Shown here: piece after piece, positions 51,053 to 62,079 of the stretch
How positions within the stretch are numbered: the first letter of the stretch is position 1
How the letters are laid out: every line of letters begins with the position of its first letter
From: Botryococcus braunii
Taxonomy: Eukaryota; Chlorophyta; Trebouxiophyceae
Assembly: GCA_002005505.1 (NCBI GenBank)
Contig: KV908352.1
Location: 510,540-574,539, forward strand
Direction: 5' to 3'
DNA: 64,000 nt
The notes under the pieces: generated by a model
Seen by the model: the letters and a program-made list of their open reading frames with translations, nothing else
The model's database searches: none
What the model was told of the DNA's origin: nothing
Program-made: the position numbers and the translations under genes

Positions 51053-53605
51053 GCCAATACAGACTGGCTAAAGGAGATGTCTAGAGGCATGAGACAGGGG
51101 GAAACAATATCTCAGTATGTAAACAGGATGATCAATCTCAAGAGTTGCCTGAAAAACAATGGTCATGATCTGCTGGACGGACATGTGGCAACTCAGATTG
51201 TGCAAGGACTGCCTACTGCTGCAAACACGCAAGGACTGCTGCCCACTGCCCATGCCCATCCCTTGGACCAACTGGCAGACCTCATTTCCACTACAGCAGA
51301 AGCAATCGGATATAACGATGATGAAGACCAGCTTGCAAGGGTCATGATGGCCCAGCCTGCCCCAGCTGCAACGATCCCTGCCCTTGCTGCCTGTGTGGTG
51401 AACCAGCCCAGGCAGCCTGCTGACACCGATCCTAAGACTGAGGTACGTGGGACGTGCAACTACTGTCACAAGAAGGGACATTTCTGGAGAGACTGTCGCA
51501 AGAGGCAAAGGGACGCGGAAACGCAGAGAAACGTTGTGGCAGCAGTCCAGCAATTAGCAGCCATGTGGCCCCAAGGACAGCTTCCTGGAGGACCTCAGCA
51601 TCCTCCAGCAGTCCAGCATGCGTTCCCTGGAGCTGGAGGTTTTCCCCTGCTGCACCCACCTCTAGGCCCACCTTCACCTCCATCAGAAGGTATGCCATAC
51701 GTGGTGTCCTGCAATGTATTAGATTCCTCCAACAACAAGCTGTCCAAACAGTCGTGGTTGGTTGACAGTGGAGCCTCAGTCCATCTGGTCAACACTATGT
51801 CATTGCTGCATGCTCCCACAGTACATGCCACACCCATTCCACTACAGCTTGCCACGTCTGATGCTACAGGAGGAATTGTTGCTACAGGATCAGTATGCCT
51901 CTTGACCCCACAGGGAATTCCTCTGTGGCTGCACCATGTTCAGTGTGTCCCGTCTGCCACAACAAATATCCTGTCAATGTCTGCTGCCCTTTGGGACGGA
52001 GCTTGCTTTACCACAGACAGTGTGGGTGCATTCACTGCAGTGTCTGGTCCGAATGGGTGGAGAATGTCAGTCAGATCACAAAACGGTCTGTATTATATAC
52101 ATGATTGCTTCCCTGTTATCACGAATAAGAACCTCTCCCCAGTCACAGCTGCAGTGAAGAACAAGTGCAAGAAAATTCCAAAACATGACTGCGCCAGAAG
52201 ATTTTTGTGGCACAGCAGGATGGGACACCCAGGAGAACCATGGATGATACGTCTGAGCAATGAACAACTGGTCACTGGAATTGACACATCCCTGTCCCCA
52301 TGTGAAAGTTGCCCCAAGTATTGTGAAGCCTGCATCGAGGGGAAGCATGCTCGTCCCCCCTTTGGAGAAAGTTCCAGACCAGCAGTGAACCCTCTTGACA
52401 GAGTCCATATTGACACAGTTGGGCCTATTTCCCCTGCTACCATCACTGGAGAAAGGTTTTGGGTGACTGTAGCTGATAAGGCATCTGGCTGGAAGGCAAT
52501 CCTGCCAGTTAAATCAAAGGACATCATCGGATCAGTGGTCAGGGACCTTATATTATTTTGGCAGACTGAAAGAGGAGTTACTGTCAAGTGTATTCGATGC
52601 GATCGGAGTACTGAATTTATCAACTCCACATTCAAGGAGTTCTGTGCCTCTCAGGGAACTAAATTGCAGATGTCCGCCCCATACACCCCGCAGCAGAACG
52701 GGATAGCAGAGCGAGCCAACAGGACCCTGAAGGAGCGCACCGGAACCCTCCTCAATTTTGCTGGAGCCAGCCCTGTGATGTGGAAAGAAGCCCTGGAGAC
52801 AGCCTGCATCCTCCTGAATATGGGACCCAGCACAGGTAGGCCTCTTACTCCCTTTGAAATGTTTATGGGCTATAAACCAGATGTCTCCCTCTTGCGCACA
52901 TGGGGATGCCTGGCATTTGTCCACGTTCCTGATCAGCAGAGGGGAGTGTTCTCCCCCAAAGCAGTCCCGGGCATGTTCACAGGATTCTCACCTGTGTCCA
53001 AAGCATATCGAATCTACCTGGGAGGAGGGGTCTGGCGAGAAAGCAGAGATGTGGAGTTTGTGGAAAATATCCGAGGGGCTTCTCGGGTGGGAGTGAATGC
53101 AACCTCTGGGCAACCACAGAACTTCACGTACCCTGAAGGGTTAACTCTCCAGCAGCAGAGCAGTGAAGAGTCTGCAGACACTTTTCAGACTAGCATCAAG
53201 AATGGAGGAATCAGCACTCCAAGTTCCAGCAGCAGGCCTGACAGCGCCTTCCCCGAACCCTCTGAGAAGGCTGCAACCGAGCCTGGCTGTCAGGGGAAGT
53301 GCTTCCCAGGGGAGGCCACCACCAAGTGTTCCACTGGGCCATCAGGAGAACCACACTCGTTGGATCTGAACCAATCTGGAATAGTGGAGTCACTTCGTAA
53401 CCTGGCGAGAGGAAGCAATGACTGTGGAATGCACCAACCTCTCTTGGAACGGGCACAGAAGTCCCTTCGATACAACCAACCCGACAGCGAAGTCAAGCCG
53501 CCGGACGGTCTGACTCGCTTGCAACGATATGAACAACGAACTGCTACTCGTGAACTCCTGCTGGCACAGGAGATGGGAGAGAGCTGTGAGCGAGAGGTCA
53601 ATTGA
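51053..53605 (+). pseudogene. C3 gag (partial), protease and integrase
   Basis: Open throughout; gag similarity begins at ANTDWLKEMSRG. It contains a complete knuckle CNYCHKKGHFWRDC, protease WLVDSGASVH, finger LWHSRMGHPGE ... CEAC, and a triad in IDTVGP, RCDRSTEF (usually DRGTEF) and GIAERANRT. The Ser/Pro tail ends at a stop after ESCEREVN where a 1-bp loss shifts the frame compared with C1. This is the best-preserved family C integrase in the window. Confidence 0.92.
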
Positions 53606-54213
53606 ACGTGACAGAGAGTCACAGGGACCAAGGGAAGTGCAGGACATGGGTCAGGATCATGAGAGACCTGCAATGCATGTGTGTGATGAGAGGGGGACAG
53701 TCTCTGAACAGGCTGACACTGGTCCGAGTGAGCTGAGTTGCCTGGGTGGGACCTGTACTGTACCTGAGAGCAATGTTAGCAATGTGAGCTGTGCACTGAG
53801 TGTGAATTGCCCATCTCAGACCCCAGACATGGAACAATGTGGTGCCAGCCACACACCCGAGGGCACTGGTTTGTGAGAGTGCAGCTGGGCCAGCGCCCCA
53901 GCGCTCATGTTTGGTGGGAGGACGAAAAAGAGAGGGAGAGGCTCTGGCACGCCTGCAAGAGGGGAAGTGCACACACACGACACCCTGTGCCAGCCAAGTT
54001 TGTGAGAGATCTGGTGAGGCTGATACTCACCAGACATGTCAGAGTGTGACAGAGGAGGTGAATCGGAAGCTTGGACACTGTGCAGAAACTCCAATTTATA
54101 AGAGCTTTCCGAGAGGTACCTGTGTTTGGGAGGATGATGTAAGTGTGCGAAGCAGTTAGCTTGAAAAGGCAAACTGCGAGTCGAAGAGAGAGAGAGATCA
54201 GAGAGGAAATCCA
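53606..54213 (+). pseudogene. C3 linker between integrase and RT
   Basis: Several frames read the family C linker: a block with GPREVQDMGQDHERP and NVSNVSCALSVNCPSQ, then Arg/Glu-rich and Cys-containing stretches. A TGA at 53874 and TAG at 54157 break it. Confidence 0.75.
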
Positions 54214-55932
54214 GTGGCAGCCCAGACTGCCCCTATATGCAGTGCGGCGAATGTCAGTGGAAGAGTAGTGAGTACTGGAGAGAATGAGAGTGGCACTGAT
54301 GAGAAGCAGGGAGAAAAGGGGAAGCACACTGGGGTGCGTTTTAGCAAGATTACTGTGCCCTCTAGCTTGAGAGAAGCACAGCAGTCCCCACAGTGGGAAT
54401 ACTGGAAGGCTGCTATGCAGGAGGAGCAAGACTCGTTGGATGCTCATGAGGTGATGGAATATGTTCCTAGGCCTCGTGGACATAAGGTGATTCCAGTTCA
54501 CTGGATATTTTCAGTGAAAATGGATGTCCATGGTAATGTAATCAGATTCAAGGCCAGGCTAGTTGGTCAGGGATGTAGGCTAATCCCTGGAGTAGATATC
54601 ATGGAAGTATTTGCTCCAACCAGCAGTTACGGATCGAGACGGGCACTACTTGCTGTGGGTGCCAAGGAGGGTTTTGAGATCCATCAAGTGGATGTCAAGA
54701 CTTCTTTCCTAAATGGTGAGTTAGAAGAAGAGGTGTATGTTACACAAGCACCTGGATTTGAAAATGGAGATGGCAACATTGTCTGCCGCTTGAAGAAGGC
54801 TTTGTATGGCCTGAAGCAAGCACCCAGAGCCTGGCATAGGACTCTTAATGAGAAGCTTCGTACCATGGGGTATGAGGTCTGCAAGAGTGATGCAGGTGTC
54901 TATGTGAAGTGCTTTGTGGATGGAGGGAAGTCCTTTGTGTTAATATATGTGGATGATTTGCTGATTGTGTCAAAGGGCATGGGAGAGATTGAGAGAGTGA
55001 AGGGGCTGCTCAAGCAAGAATTCACCATTCATGATCTGGGAGAGGTGAAAGATTTCTTGGGCTGCCAAGTAGTGAGAGATAGGGATAAAGGGCTTATCTC
55101 CTTGAGCTGCATCCCCAAGATTGATGCACTGGTAGAGAAATTTGGGCTGGATCTGGAGTCCTTGGGGCCTGACACCCCAATGACCAAAGATTTTGTGGCC
55201 ACTCATAGGCCTATGTGTAAAGACAACAGTGACAGTATTGGTGCCGGGAGCCTGTTGCTTCCTGGCCACCGATATTGTGAGCTGGTGGGGTCACTGTTGT
55301 ACATTGCAAATACCACTAGGCCTGATATAGCACAGGCAGTGGGGGTACTCTCTCGCTATAGAATAAATCCCACTACAGCACACTGGAATGAAGCCATTCG
55401 GGTGCTGAAGTATTTAAAGGGAACGAGAGACCTGGTCCTAATCCTGGGAGGGAAGGATATAGAATTGGAGGGGTTCGTAGATGCAGATTATGGAGGAGAC
55501 CAGGATCATCGGTTCTCCACTACAGGCTACGTCATCCGAGTGTATGGTGGAGCTGTAGTTTGGGGAAGCAAGAAGCAGTCAGCAGTAGCCACTTCTACTG
55601 TAGAAGCTGAGTTTATCGAAGCAAGCGCAGCTGTCAAGGTGGCAAATTGGGTGAAAGGCTTCCTGGAGGAAATTGGAGTTTCTCCATGGATCGTTAAGAT
55701 TCACTGTGATAACCAGGGGTGCATTAACCACCTCAGAAATCCAGTGTTTTCTAAACACACCAAGCACATTGCAATTAGCTTTCATTTTGCCCGGGAAGCT
55801 ATTGCACTGGGGCAAGTTGATGTGAGGTATGTCCCCTCAGCCAGAAATGTGGCAGACATCTTTACTAAGCCTCTGACTAGGCAGGTATTTCAAGGACACC
55901 GTGAATCGCTAGGCTTGGCCAAAGTTTTGTGA
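54214..55932 (+). CDS. C3 reverse transcriptase and RNase H
   Basis: 572 codons, uninterrupted from the end of the linker to the polyprotein stop, 18 bp before the 3' LTR. RT motifs are VHWIFSVKMDVHG, QVDVKTSFLNGE, LYGLKQAPRAWH and YVDDLLI at about 245. RNase H contains FVDADYGGD, ATSTVEAEFIEA and HCDNQGC, then HTKHIAISFHFARE. All catalytic residues appear present. The first Met is internal to the polyprotein. Confidence 0.93.
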   Translation: MAAQTAPICSAANVSGRVVSTGENESGTDEKQGEKGKHTGVRFSKITVPSSLREAQQSPQWEYWKAAMQEEQDSLDAHEVMEYVPRPRGHKVIPVHWIFSVKMDVHGNVIRFKARLVGQGCRLIPGVDIMEVFAPTSSYGSRRALLAVGAKEGFEIHQVDVKTSFLNGELEEEVYVTQAPGFENGDGNIVCRLKKALYGLKQAPRAWHRTLNEKLRTMGYEVCKSDAGVYVKCFVDGGKSFVLIYVDDLLIVSKGMGEIERVKGLLKQEFTIHDLGEVKDFLGCQVVRDRDKGLISLSCIPKIDALVEKFGLDLESLGPDTPMTKDFVATHRPMCKDNSDSIGAGSLLLPGHRYCELVGSLLYIANTTRPDIAQAVGVLSRYRINPTTAHWNEAIRVLKYLKGTRDLVLILGGKDIELEGFVDADYGGDQDHRFSTTGYVIRVYGGAVVWGSKKQSAVATSTVEAEFIEASAAVKVANWVKGFLEEIGVSPWIVKIHCDNQGCINHLRNPVFSKHTKHIAISFHFAREAIALGQVDVRYVPSARNVADIFTKPLTRQVFQGHRESLGLAKVL

Positions 55933-55938
55933 GGAAAA

Positions 55939-55950
55939 GGCAAGGGGAAG
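55939..55950 (+). other. C3 polypurine tract
   Basis: GGCAAGGGGAAG directly before the LTR TG. Confidence 0.8.
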
Positions 55951-56676
55951 TGTTATATTTGGAAGAGAGACATGTGCCTTTCCCTCAGGAGAGTAATAGT
56001 GGCCAGACCAGCTCAGATCAACGGGCGGGAACAATCCGTAGAATGAGTAATAGGTGGCAGAACCTAGAAGTTCTGCCAGGACCAATCTAGACTGATTTCA
56101 CTTAGATTAGAGAGAATGAGGTAATCTGACACGTTTTGCTAGAAGGATATATGTCGCCGGCTCGCAAGGTTGAGGCACTTGATTGGGACTATAAAGGCAC
56201 TCCGGGTGCTTATCAGTAACAGTTGCCTATCAAGTGATCACACACACAGTCGGCCCTGCTTGTTATACACGCACAACAAGAGAGCCGCACAGCTAAGCAC
56301 CCTTCGTGCCCGGGTCATACAGGTAACTTGATGTTGGAGCACTGGATGCTCATGAACGATTAGTTAGGAAGAGGTCTAGATAGTGTGATTAGAAGATGCT
56401 AATGTTTTGACTCATCAAACAATAGTAAGACAGGCTATCGGTCGATACGTCGAGTGAGTAGCTTGAATTCATGAGTGATGAGAGAAAGCAATAAGCAATG
56501 TAATGACTTGATTGGGACTATAAAGGCACTCCGGGTGCTTATCAGTAACAGTTGCCTATCAAGTGATCACACACACAGTCGGCCCTGCTTGTTATACACG
56601 CACAACAAGAGAGCCGCAGAGCTAAGCACCCTTCGTGCCGGGGTCATACAGGAAACGCCAAGCACAGAAGTTTACA
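55951..56676 (+). repeat. C3 3' LTR
   Basis: 726 bp from TGTTATATTTGG to AAGTTTACA. Leader segment X is 56177-56322 and X' is 56506-56651, 146 bp each. X ends CATACAG and is followed by GTAACT; X' ends CATACAG and is followed by GAAACG. Confidence 0.93.
56148..56153 (+). promoter_or_regulatory. TATA box of family C LTR
   Basis: TATATG starts 29 bp upstream of leader segment X (56177). The same site is seen in most family C LTRs, so X probably starts at the transcription start. Confidence 0.6.
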
Positions 56677-56964
56677 GTTTTGCGTGGCCGCCGGCAAAAG
56701 AAATGACCTTGCTCGATAACATGTTATGCGGGAGGAGGCTACATTCGTTTTGTGGTACGGAGGGGGTATCCGTCTTGGCCCGAGGGAGATCCGCGAAGGG
56801 TTGTTTCCTGGGGCCCCTTGAATCTAGTGTTGGCATTTCTACAGAACGTACTTTCTACAGGTTTGGGCTGGGTTGATGTAATTCTTTCTCCGTTTACAAG
56901 AGTGGAGTAAAAAAGACCAGCCCAATGTTCAGGGACCCAAACCCCCAATGTTTCAAGCTATGAG
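56677..56964. other. no gene seen
   Basis: Sequence right of C3. An open stretch here has no recognisable product. Base composition shifts towards the GC-rich LINE-like fragment that follows. Confidence 0.4.
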
Positions 56965-58066
56965 TCACACTCGGCGAGCGGCCAGCTGGCGACCCACAGC
57001 CGCCGCAATGATGAAACTGACCCGACGAATGACAAAATATCCCTCCACATCTTCTTGAGCAATGATGGCTTGGTTCAAAAGCCCCTGGAGCCTCTGCAAC
57101 AAGGCCAGCGCATCAGCATGCAACCCTCCCAATGTTTCAAAAGCGAAGGCTTGGAAAGCCACAGGCGGCTGCTGACGCGACAACAAGACAGCATAGCGGG
57201 TCTGCTTGTCTTGGGCAGCGCGCGCGGCGGCCCCACCCGGCACGAAGTGCAGCAAGTTGGCAGCTGTGAGTGGGGAAGAGCCAACGATGTCGATTTAAAG
57301 GTCACGCCCCTCCTCCCACGCATGGAGGCGGAGGTCTGCGCGACGGCGCTCCTGGCCAGGGACAGGGGTGGGAAAGGCGGGTTCCCGGGTGACCCGCTGA
57401 CGAGCTGAGGTAAGGACAGCGTCCAGGCCGTTACGAACGGAGTAATGTCGGCCGACAATGGCAACATCCCCCCCTGAGGTGCAGTGGACCGCGTGGTCGC
57501 CCCAGACATCCAACTCCCTCAAGCAGCACGGGCATTGGGAGCCAGGGTGGAAAATGGGGATCAAGAGCTGGTATGGAAGGCGGCAGCGGAACGACTCTGG
57601 GGGCATGGTTTGCTGCAAATGGGGAACTGGGAGAGCCAGCAGCCAATCAGACGCTCCCGGCTGTGTAAGAGATTGGAGCACAGCACAGTCGCGATCCGAG
57701 CGAGCAGGGTCATCAAGAACCTCCCGGTATGCGCGGTGAGACAAGGGTTTGGACAGCCGGGCTTGAACTTTGCTGCGGACAAAATCCGGATCCTCGAAGA
57801 GCGCCGCATCGAAATCAGGAACAAGGGCGCAGTAGTCAGCCTTGGCAGCTAGGGCAGCGGGACAAGAGGGGCAGTGGATGTCCCCAGAAGGCGGTCCTGG
57901 AGGGGGGCTGTCTGCGTGACGGAGGCGAGATAGGCACAAGGCAGAAGGGAAGTGGCCTTAGTGACCCCTAGACCCCCCTGGGCAATAGGCAAGCCAGCCA
58001 AGGTTTGCTGCAAAGGGCCAAAACCACCACCACCAGCTGTGACAATGGATTGGAGGACCTGGGTTC
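56965..58066 (-). pseudogene. LINE-like ORF2, C-terminal fragment
   Basis: On the minus strand the reading starts in GGGGFGPLQQTL and LPIAQGGLGV, typical of the region after RT in non-LTR elements. It changes frame near 57900, then runs 57939-57295 with a zinc-binding-like CPCCLRELDVWGDHAVHC and RRADLRL. A TAA at about 57294 interrupts, and the same frame resumes to FETLGGLHADALALLQRL and stops at 56965. The fragment is more GC-rich than its surroundings. N-terminal endonuclease and RT core are absent. Assignment rests on motif order only. Confidence 0.7.
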
Positions 58067-58087
58067 TTTCTTTCTTTCTTTCTTTCT
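58066..58087 (+). repeat. (CTTT)n microsatellite
   Basis: About five to six CTTT units that border the upstream (N-terminal) end of the LINE-like fragment. Confidence 0.85.
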
Positions 58088-59315
58088 ACAGATCTACGGA
58101 ACGTAGCAAAAATCCGTAGGTAAAGGTTTCTCGTTAGAATTTGCTATGGAGTGCAGTACATATTCCTGTGAGGTACAAGTTTTGTGTGTAACGCAGGCTT
58201 GAATTTGTACAGATACTACTGCATTTCACTACAGATTTGGTAGATTTAAGAAGATTAAAATGAAAATTCGAATGTCCGCACATTGTCCCAAATGACACTA
58301 GAGAACCTTTCAGACATTTTTCGGCCCACACCCATAATATATGGAATAACGTTCCGTATATCCGTAGTGAATCCGTAGCCATTGCACGGACTTCCGTAGA
58401 AGTTGCCTACGCTACGAAGAAAACCCTGAATCGAAATCCGGAATCGATTTACCTCCCCATTTGCAGCGGTTCCCCCCTTTACATCAGCACGTTTGTCGGA
58501 CCTCCGACTCGGAAGTTCCGACTTGGACGTTCCAAAGGTCCTAGGTACTAGAACTGCTAGCCACGGCTAGATCCTGGAACTCGAAAGCGTACATATGTTA
58601 CGTATAAGCAGCTTTCTCGCGATACCTGAGCCATAGATAAGTCGTAGTTCCCCCGACCTTAGCTCGTATTTTGTGTGCCTTTGCGCGGGCCATCCGCAGT
58701 GCCAACACATCCAGCAAGACAACCCCGCGTCTCTCACGTGATACAACAAGAACGAGGTAAAAGCAGTCAAATATAATTCCTGTATTCGAGTGTTTGCGTG
58801 TGAGGCTTGCTGATTAGTTAATTGACTCGTTGTTGATGGTCAACGGCCGTGCCGTCAACACCTTCAACGCGCTGCTCCCGAATTTCACCGTCTTTGATAA
58901 TGTTACTGCTTTGAGTTGCCGCTCCTGTCGTGACCAGCCAAATCGTTGCAATGTGTGGTTGCAGCGGAGCGAGTTTAAGTGTCAACAACATTCAAGTCTC
59001 CTTTAACGACTGAGTTTACTCAATGAAAAATTAATGTTAAAATTGCCATGTGCCATTGATACGATTCCGATGCATTAAGCAGAGTTTGTTGGCCTTCACA
59101 CATCCTCGTACCCCCGCACGACATATGTTGCATCTGCAGTGGCTTTCGACCCTGTATCGCCCATGCAACATGGCTCCTTTCATTCCATAGTTCCGATTCT
59201 TTGACAAACATCATGATCTTTGAGTGATGGTTGTCTAAAAAATGCACAGGTCGACTTTGTGGTGTTGAAGTGAGCACGCTTTTCTTCAAGGCCGCGGACC
59301 CTCGCATCCTATCAA
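58088..59315. other. intergenic, no gene seen
   Basis: No ORF with coding character. The motif TCCGTAG or its complement recurs in 58090-58410, and GGAAGTTCCGAC-like short inverted blocks lie at 58500-58580. Function unknown. Confidence 0.4.
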
Positions 59316-59627
59316 ATGGACGAAACTTATTTCGAACTGGTCGATGGACCAGAGCAAGGGATGATCGATGACCCAGACCAATGGATGATCGATGAGCCAG
59401 ACCAAGGGATGCTCGATGACCCAGACCAAGGGATGCTGGATGACCCACACCAAGGGATGCTCGATGACCCAAACCCTAATCCCTTGCAAGGGATATTCAT
59501 GGCATTCCGCGGTGGGGGACGGCCCTTAAACAGGGACGCCGAAGACATGAAGAAACGCCTCGGATGGATTCTGACACTTAATATCCTTACGCTGGGAATA
59601 GTCCTATATATTGCTCGGCGGTGCTGA
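59316..59627 (+). CDS. small hypothetical protein with 8-residue repeats and C-terminal membrane segment
   Basis: 103 codons. An acidic start (MDETYFELVDGPEQG) leads into about four in-frame copies of an 8-residue unit of type DDPDQGML, encoded by a 24-bp tandem repeat. Then comes a short Gly/Arg stretch and a C-terminal hydrophobic segment (about residues 82-99, WILTLNILTLGIVLYIA) followed by RRC. This would be a tail-anchored membrane protein with an acidic cytosolic repeat. Absence of frame breaks in the repeat and the clean membrane segment support coding, but one short ORF without recognised relatives could be chance. It could also be an exon of a larger gene. Confidence 0.45.
   Translation: MDETYFELVDGPEQGMIDDPDQWMIDEPDQGMLDDPDQGMLDDPHQGMLDDPNPNPLQGIFMAFRGGGRPLNRDAEDMKKRLGWILTLNILTLGIVLYIARRC
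59359..59487 (+). repeat. 24-bp tandem repeat
   Basis: About five units of gatgacccagaccaaggg plus six more bases, each starting GATGA; period divisible by three. Confidence 0.85.
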
Positions 59628-59639
59628 TCCATGCTGATG

Positions 59640-60559
59640 ACCATGCTCTCTGGAGGTTCCCTTGCTGCATAGCAATCGTTGAGGCATGACCTCCAAAAAC
59701 TGTTTGTATCAAACCGTTGTACGTAGGAGCATAACGTGACGACGTGGATTTAAACGTGACAACGTGAAAATGTGAATATATTTTACAAAAATCTTTCAAG
59801 TGTTTCTAGTTTTGAATATTCAAAAACATTAGTTCAGATTTGTATTATTACAGCAAGTCGGCATTGATCCATGATCCATGACACTAGAACTACATACGGT
59901 ACTGTTCGGGGACATGCCTTAGCTTTGAACGTTCAGTTGTGCATGCACAACTGAGTAGTGCGCGCATGCGCACTACATATATGTCCGTATACGCATATCT
60001 GTCGCTTCTACAGATTTACTAGTATCCAGCCCAGTGCAAAAAATGCTGAACATTGAACGCATCCGGAACTTCTGCAGAAGGGGATGATGGACAGACGTTC
60101 TTGTGTAGACACCTCCAGCGAAAGCTTTGTTGATCTCGTCAGGTTGATGTGAAGCATGTAACGCACAATCCTGCAGGTTTCCTCGTAACTCTTGTCGATA
60201 GGTTCTGTCTGTGACAAGTGGGGATTCTACACTTTACGTAAACCCTTTCCATGTGCTATAGTAGTCTTAAAAGGTCTACTCGAGCTAGCTCAGCTGGCTC
60301 CCACTGTACCGCTTATCGGAGTCTCCAGAGTCTATGGACAGACACAAGATGCCATGTTATGACAGTTTTGGGTGAGCACCATTATTTCCAAAAGTTATTG
60401 CCGAGTCCACTCCTGTACACCACGAACTATCGATATCGCAAGTGGCAGGTGCACGTCACAATCTTCCACGCTCGGTTTCTCGGTTTGCCTGGCTAATCTA
60501 CCATAGTCTTACAAAGAAAGTGACGAGTTGGGAGTATGCATTTCCAATTTATCGTGCCG
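59640..60559. other. intergenic, no gene seen
   Basis: No recognisable gene or repeat family. A GCGCGCATGCGCAC-like alternating block at 59958-59972 is the only compositional feature. Confidence 0.4.
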
Positions 60560-60638
60560 TGATGACGGAAAGGGGTTGAATCTGGGCAATCCAGATTGCT
60601 CAAATTCCACCCCATTCCGGAAAGGGGATCCGTCATCA
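60560..60638. repeat. short imperfect foldback
   Basis: TGATGACGGA and TCCGTCATCA form the ends of a 79-bp hairpin with further pairing (GGGG/CCCC, AATCTGG/CCAGATT). It might be a relic of a small inverted-repeat element. Confidence 0.6.
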
Positions 60639-60801
60639 GATCTGAAGGGTGGAGATCGTTAATTGATTCAAGATTGTAACATCTGTAACACCCAACTTAA
60701 GAAGCCCGTCGCCACTTATAGAGGCCAAATACAAACCATGCATGCGATTAAAGATAGATATCTACATATCGGCATACAACAAAAAGAAAGCAAACAAACC
60801 C

Positions 60802-60817
60802 GGGGGGGGGGGGGGGG
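60802..60817 (+). repeat. G16 homopolymer
   Basis: Sixteen G after CCC; length may vary. Confidence 0.8.
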
Positions 60818-60962
60818 ATTCCCCCGTCACGGAGGTGGCATCTCAAAAACAATCCCTCGCCAATGGCGAATTTTTAAAACTTTCCAGGAGATTAGGGGTG
60901 GTGGTGTGTGCTTGTGGGCAAGGGTGCCTGCATGTGCTGTTATTTGTGGGTTCGTTGCATAC

Positions 60963-60978
60963 GTGTGTGTGTGTGTGT

Positions 60979-61060
<82 letters not shown>
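60963..61060 (+). repeat. (GT)n microsatellite
   Basis: About 49 GT units with one GG interruption. It passes directly into GA repeats. Confidence 0.95.
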
Positions 61061-61345
<285 letters not shown>

Positions 61346-61354
61346 AGAGCGAGG

Positions 61355-61386
61355 TTTTTAGGGTTTAACCCTAAACCCTGAAACCC
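61355..61386. repeat. short inverted telomere-like repeats
   Basis: TTTTTAGGGTTT meets AACCCTAAACCCTGAAACCC, so plant-type TTTAGGG units are arranged head to head. Too short for a telomere; an interstitial insertion or repair scar fits. Confidence 0.7.
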
Positions 61387-61890
61387 GAAGCCTATCAACT
61401 GTGCTCATTCATGCACATGCACGAATCCACTTGATTCCAATAGTTTTCACTTGATTGCTACGGGTTGCCCAGGAAGTCCTTGTTTTCAGTATCTTGCCTG
61501 CCCCCATGCCTACGGTGCCATGGGCGCATAGAGCTCGTATGACCAGACTGCCTGGTGTAATATGAAATGCGGGCCTCGCGACAAGATGTATGCAGCCCCA
61601 GGTGCCCCACCCACATCAACAGCCCTCCCCTTACGTTGGTGGGGTCATTCGTGTCATTCGTTCAACGTAGAACTCTACGCTGACGCAATGGACACAACCG
61701 ATGCTGTGATCTCCGTGCGCACACGTACAGAATTAATTGGAACACAATGTTGGTACACATGCTTACATGCCTGAATACAGTGCAAGTAGCTGATCAACTT
61801 TAAGGTAGCTCCTAGAAAGACTCAAATACTGCGTCAAGCTTGACAAGGAGTGGTATCAAGAAATGGGGAGAAATATTTAGACTTGTTAGA
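61387..61890. other. intergenic, no gene seen
   Basis: Nothing recognisable on either strand. Confidence 0.4.
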
Positions 61891-61938
61891 TAACTCATCT
61901 GATTCCCTACCTTATTAGGCAGGGAATCAGATGAGTTA
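61891..61938. repeat. perfect 18-bp inverted repeat
   Basis: TAACTCATCTGATTCCCT and its exact complement are separated by 12 bp, themselves partly self-complementary. Could be a terminator-like hairpin, a small RNA precursor or a foldback relic. Confidence 0.8.
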
Positions 61939-62079
61939 ATATAACACATGCAATCTCTGTCATCTGGCCTGGAGAAATGTATAACAAGTCCTCACTTTAC
62001 AGGGAGGATTTATTAGATGTTATGGGCATTGGGCGACACCTGGATCCCTTGCCGTAAGGTGGACCTTGTCCCTTGCCTT

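Larger units (their letters stand above)
51053..56676 (+). mobile_element. C3: 5'-truncated family C element
   Basis: Plus strand, starting inside gag at GCCAATACAGACTGG and complete to its 3' LTR (55951-56676). The 5' LTR, primer site, ORF0 and first half of gag are absent, probably lost in the deletion that also removed the right half of A3 and the end of A4. No target duplication can be tested. Confidence 0.9.
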
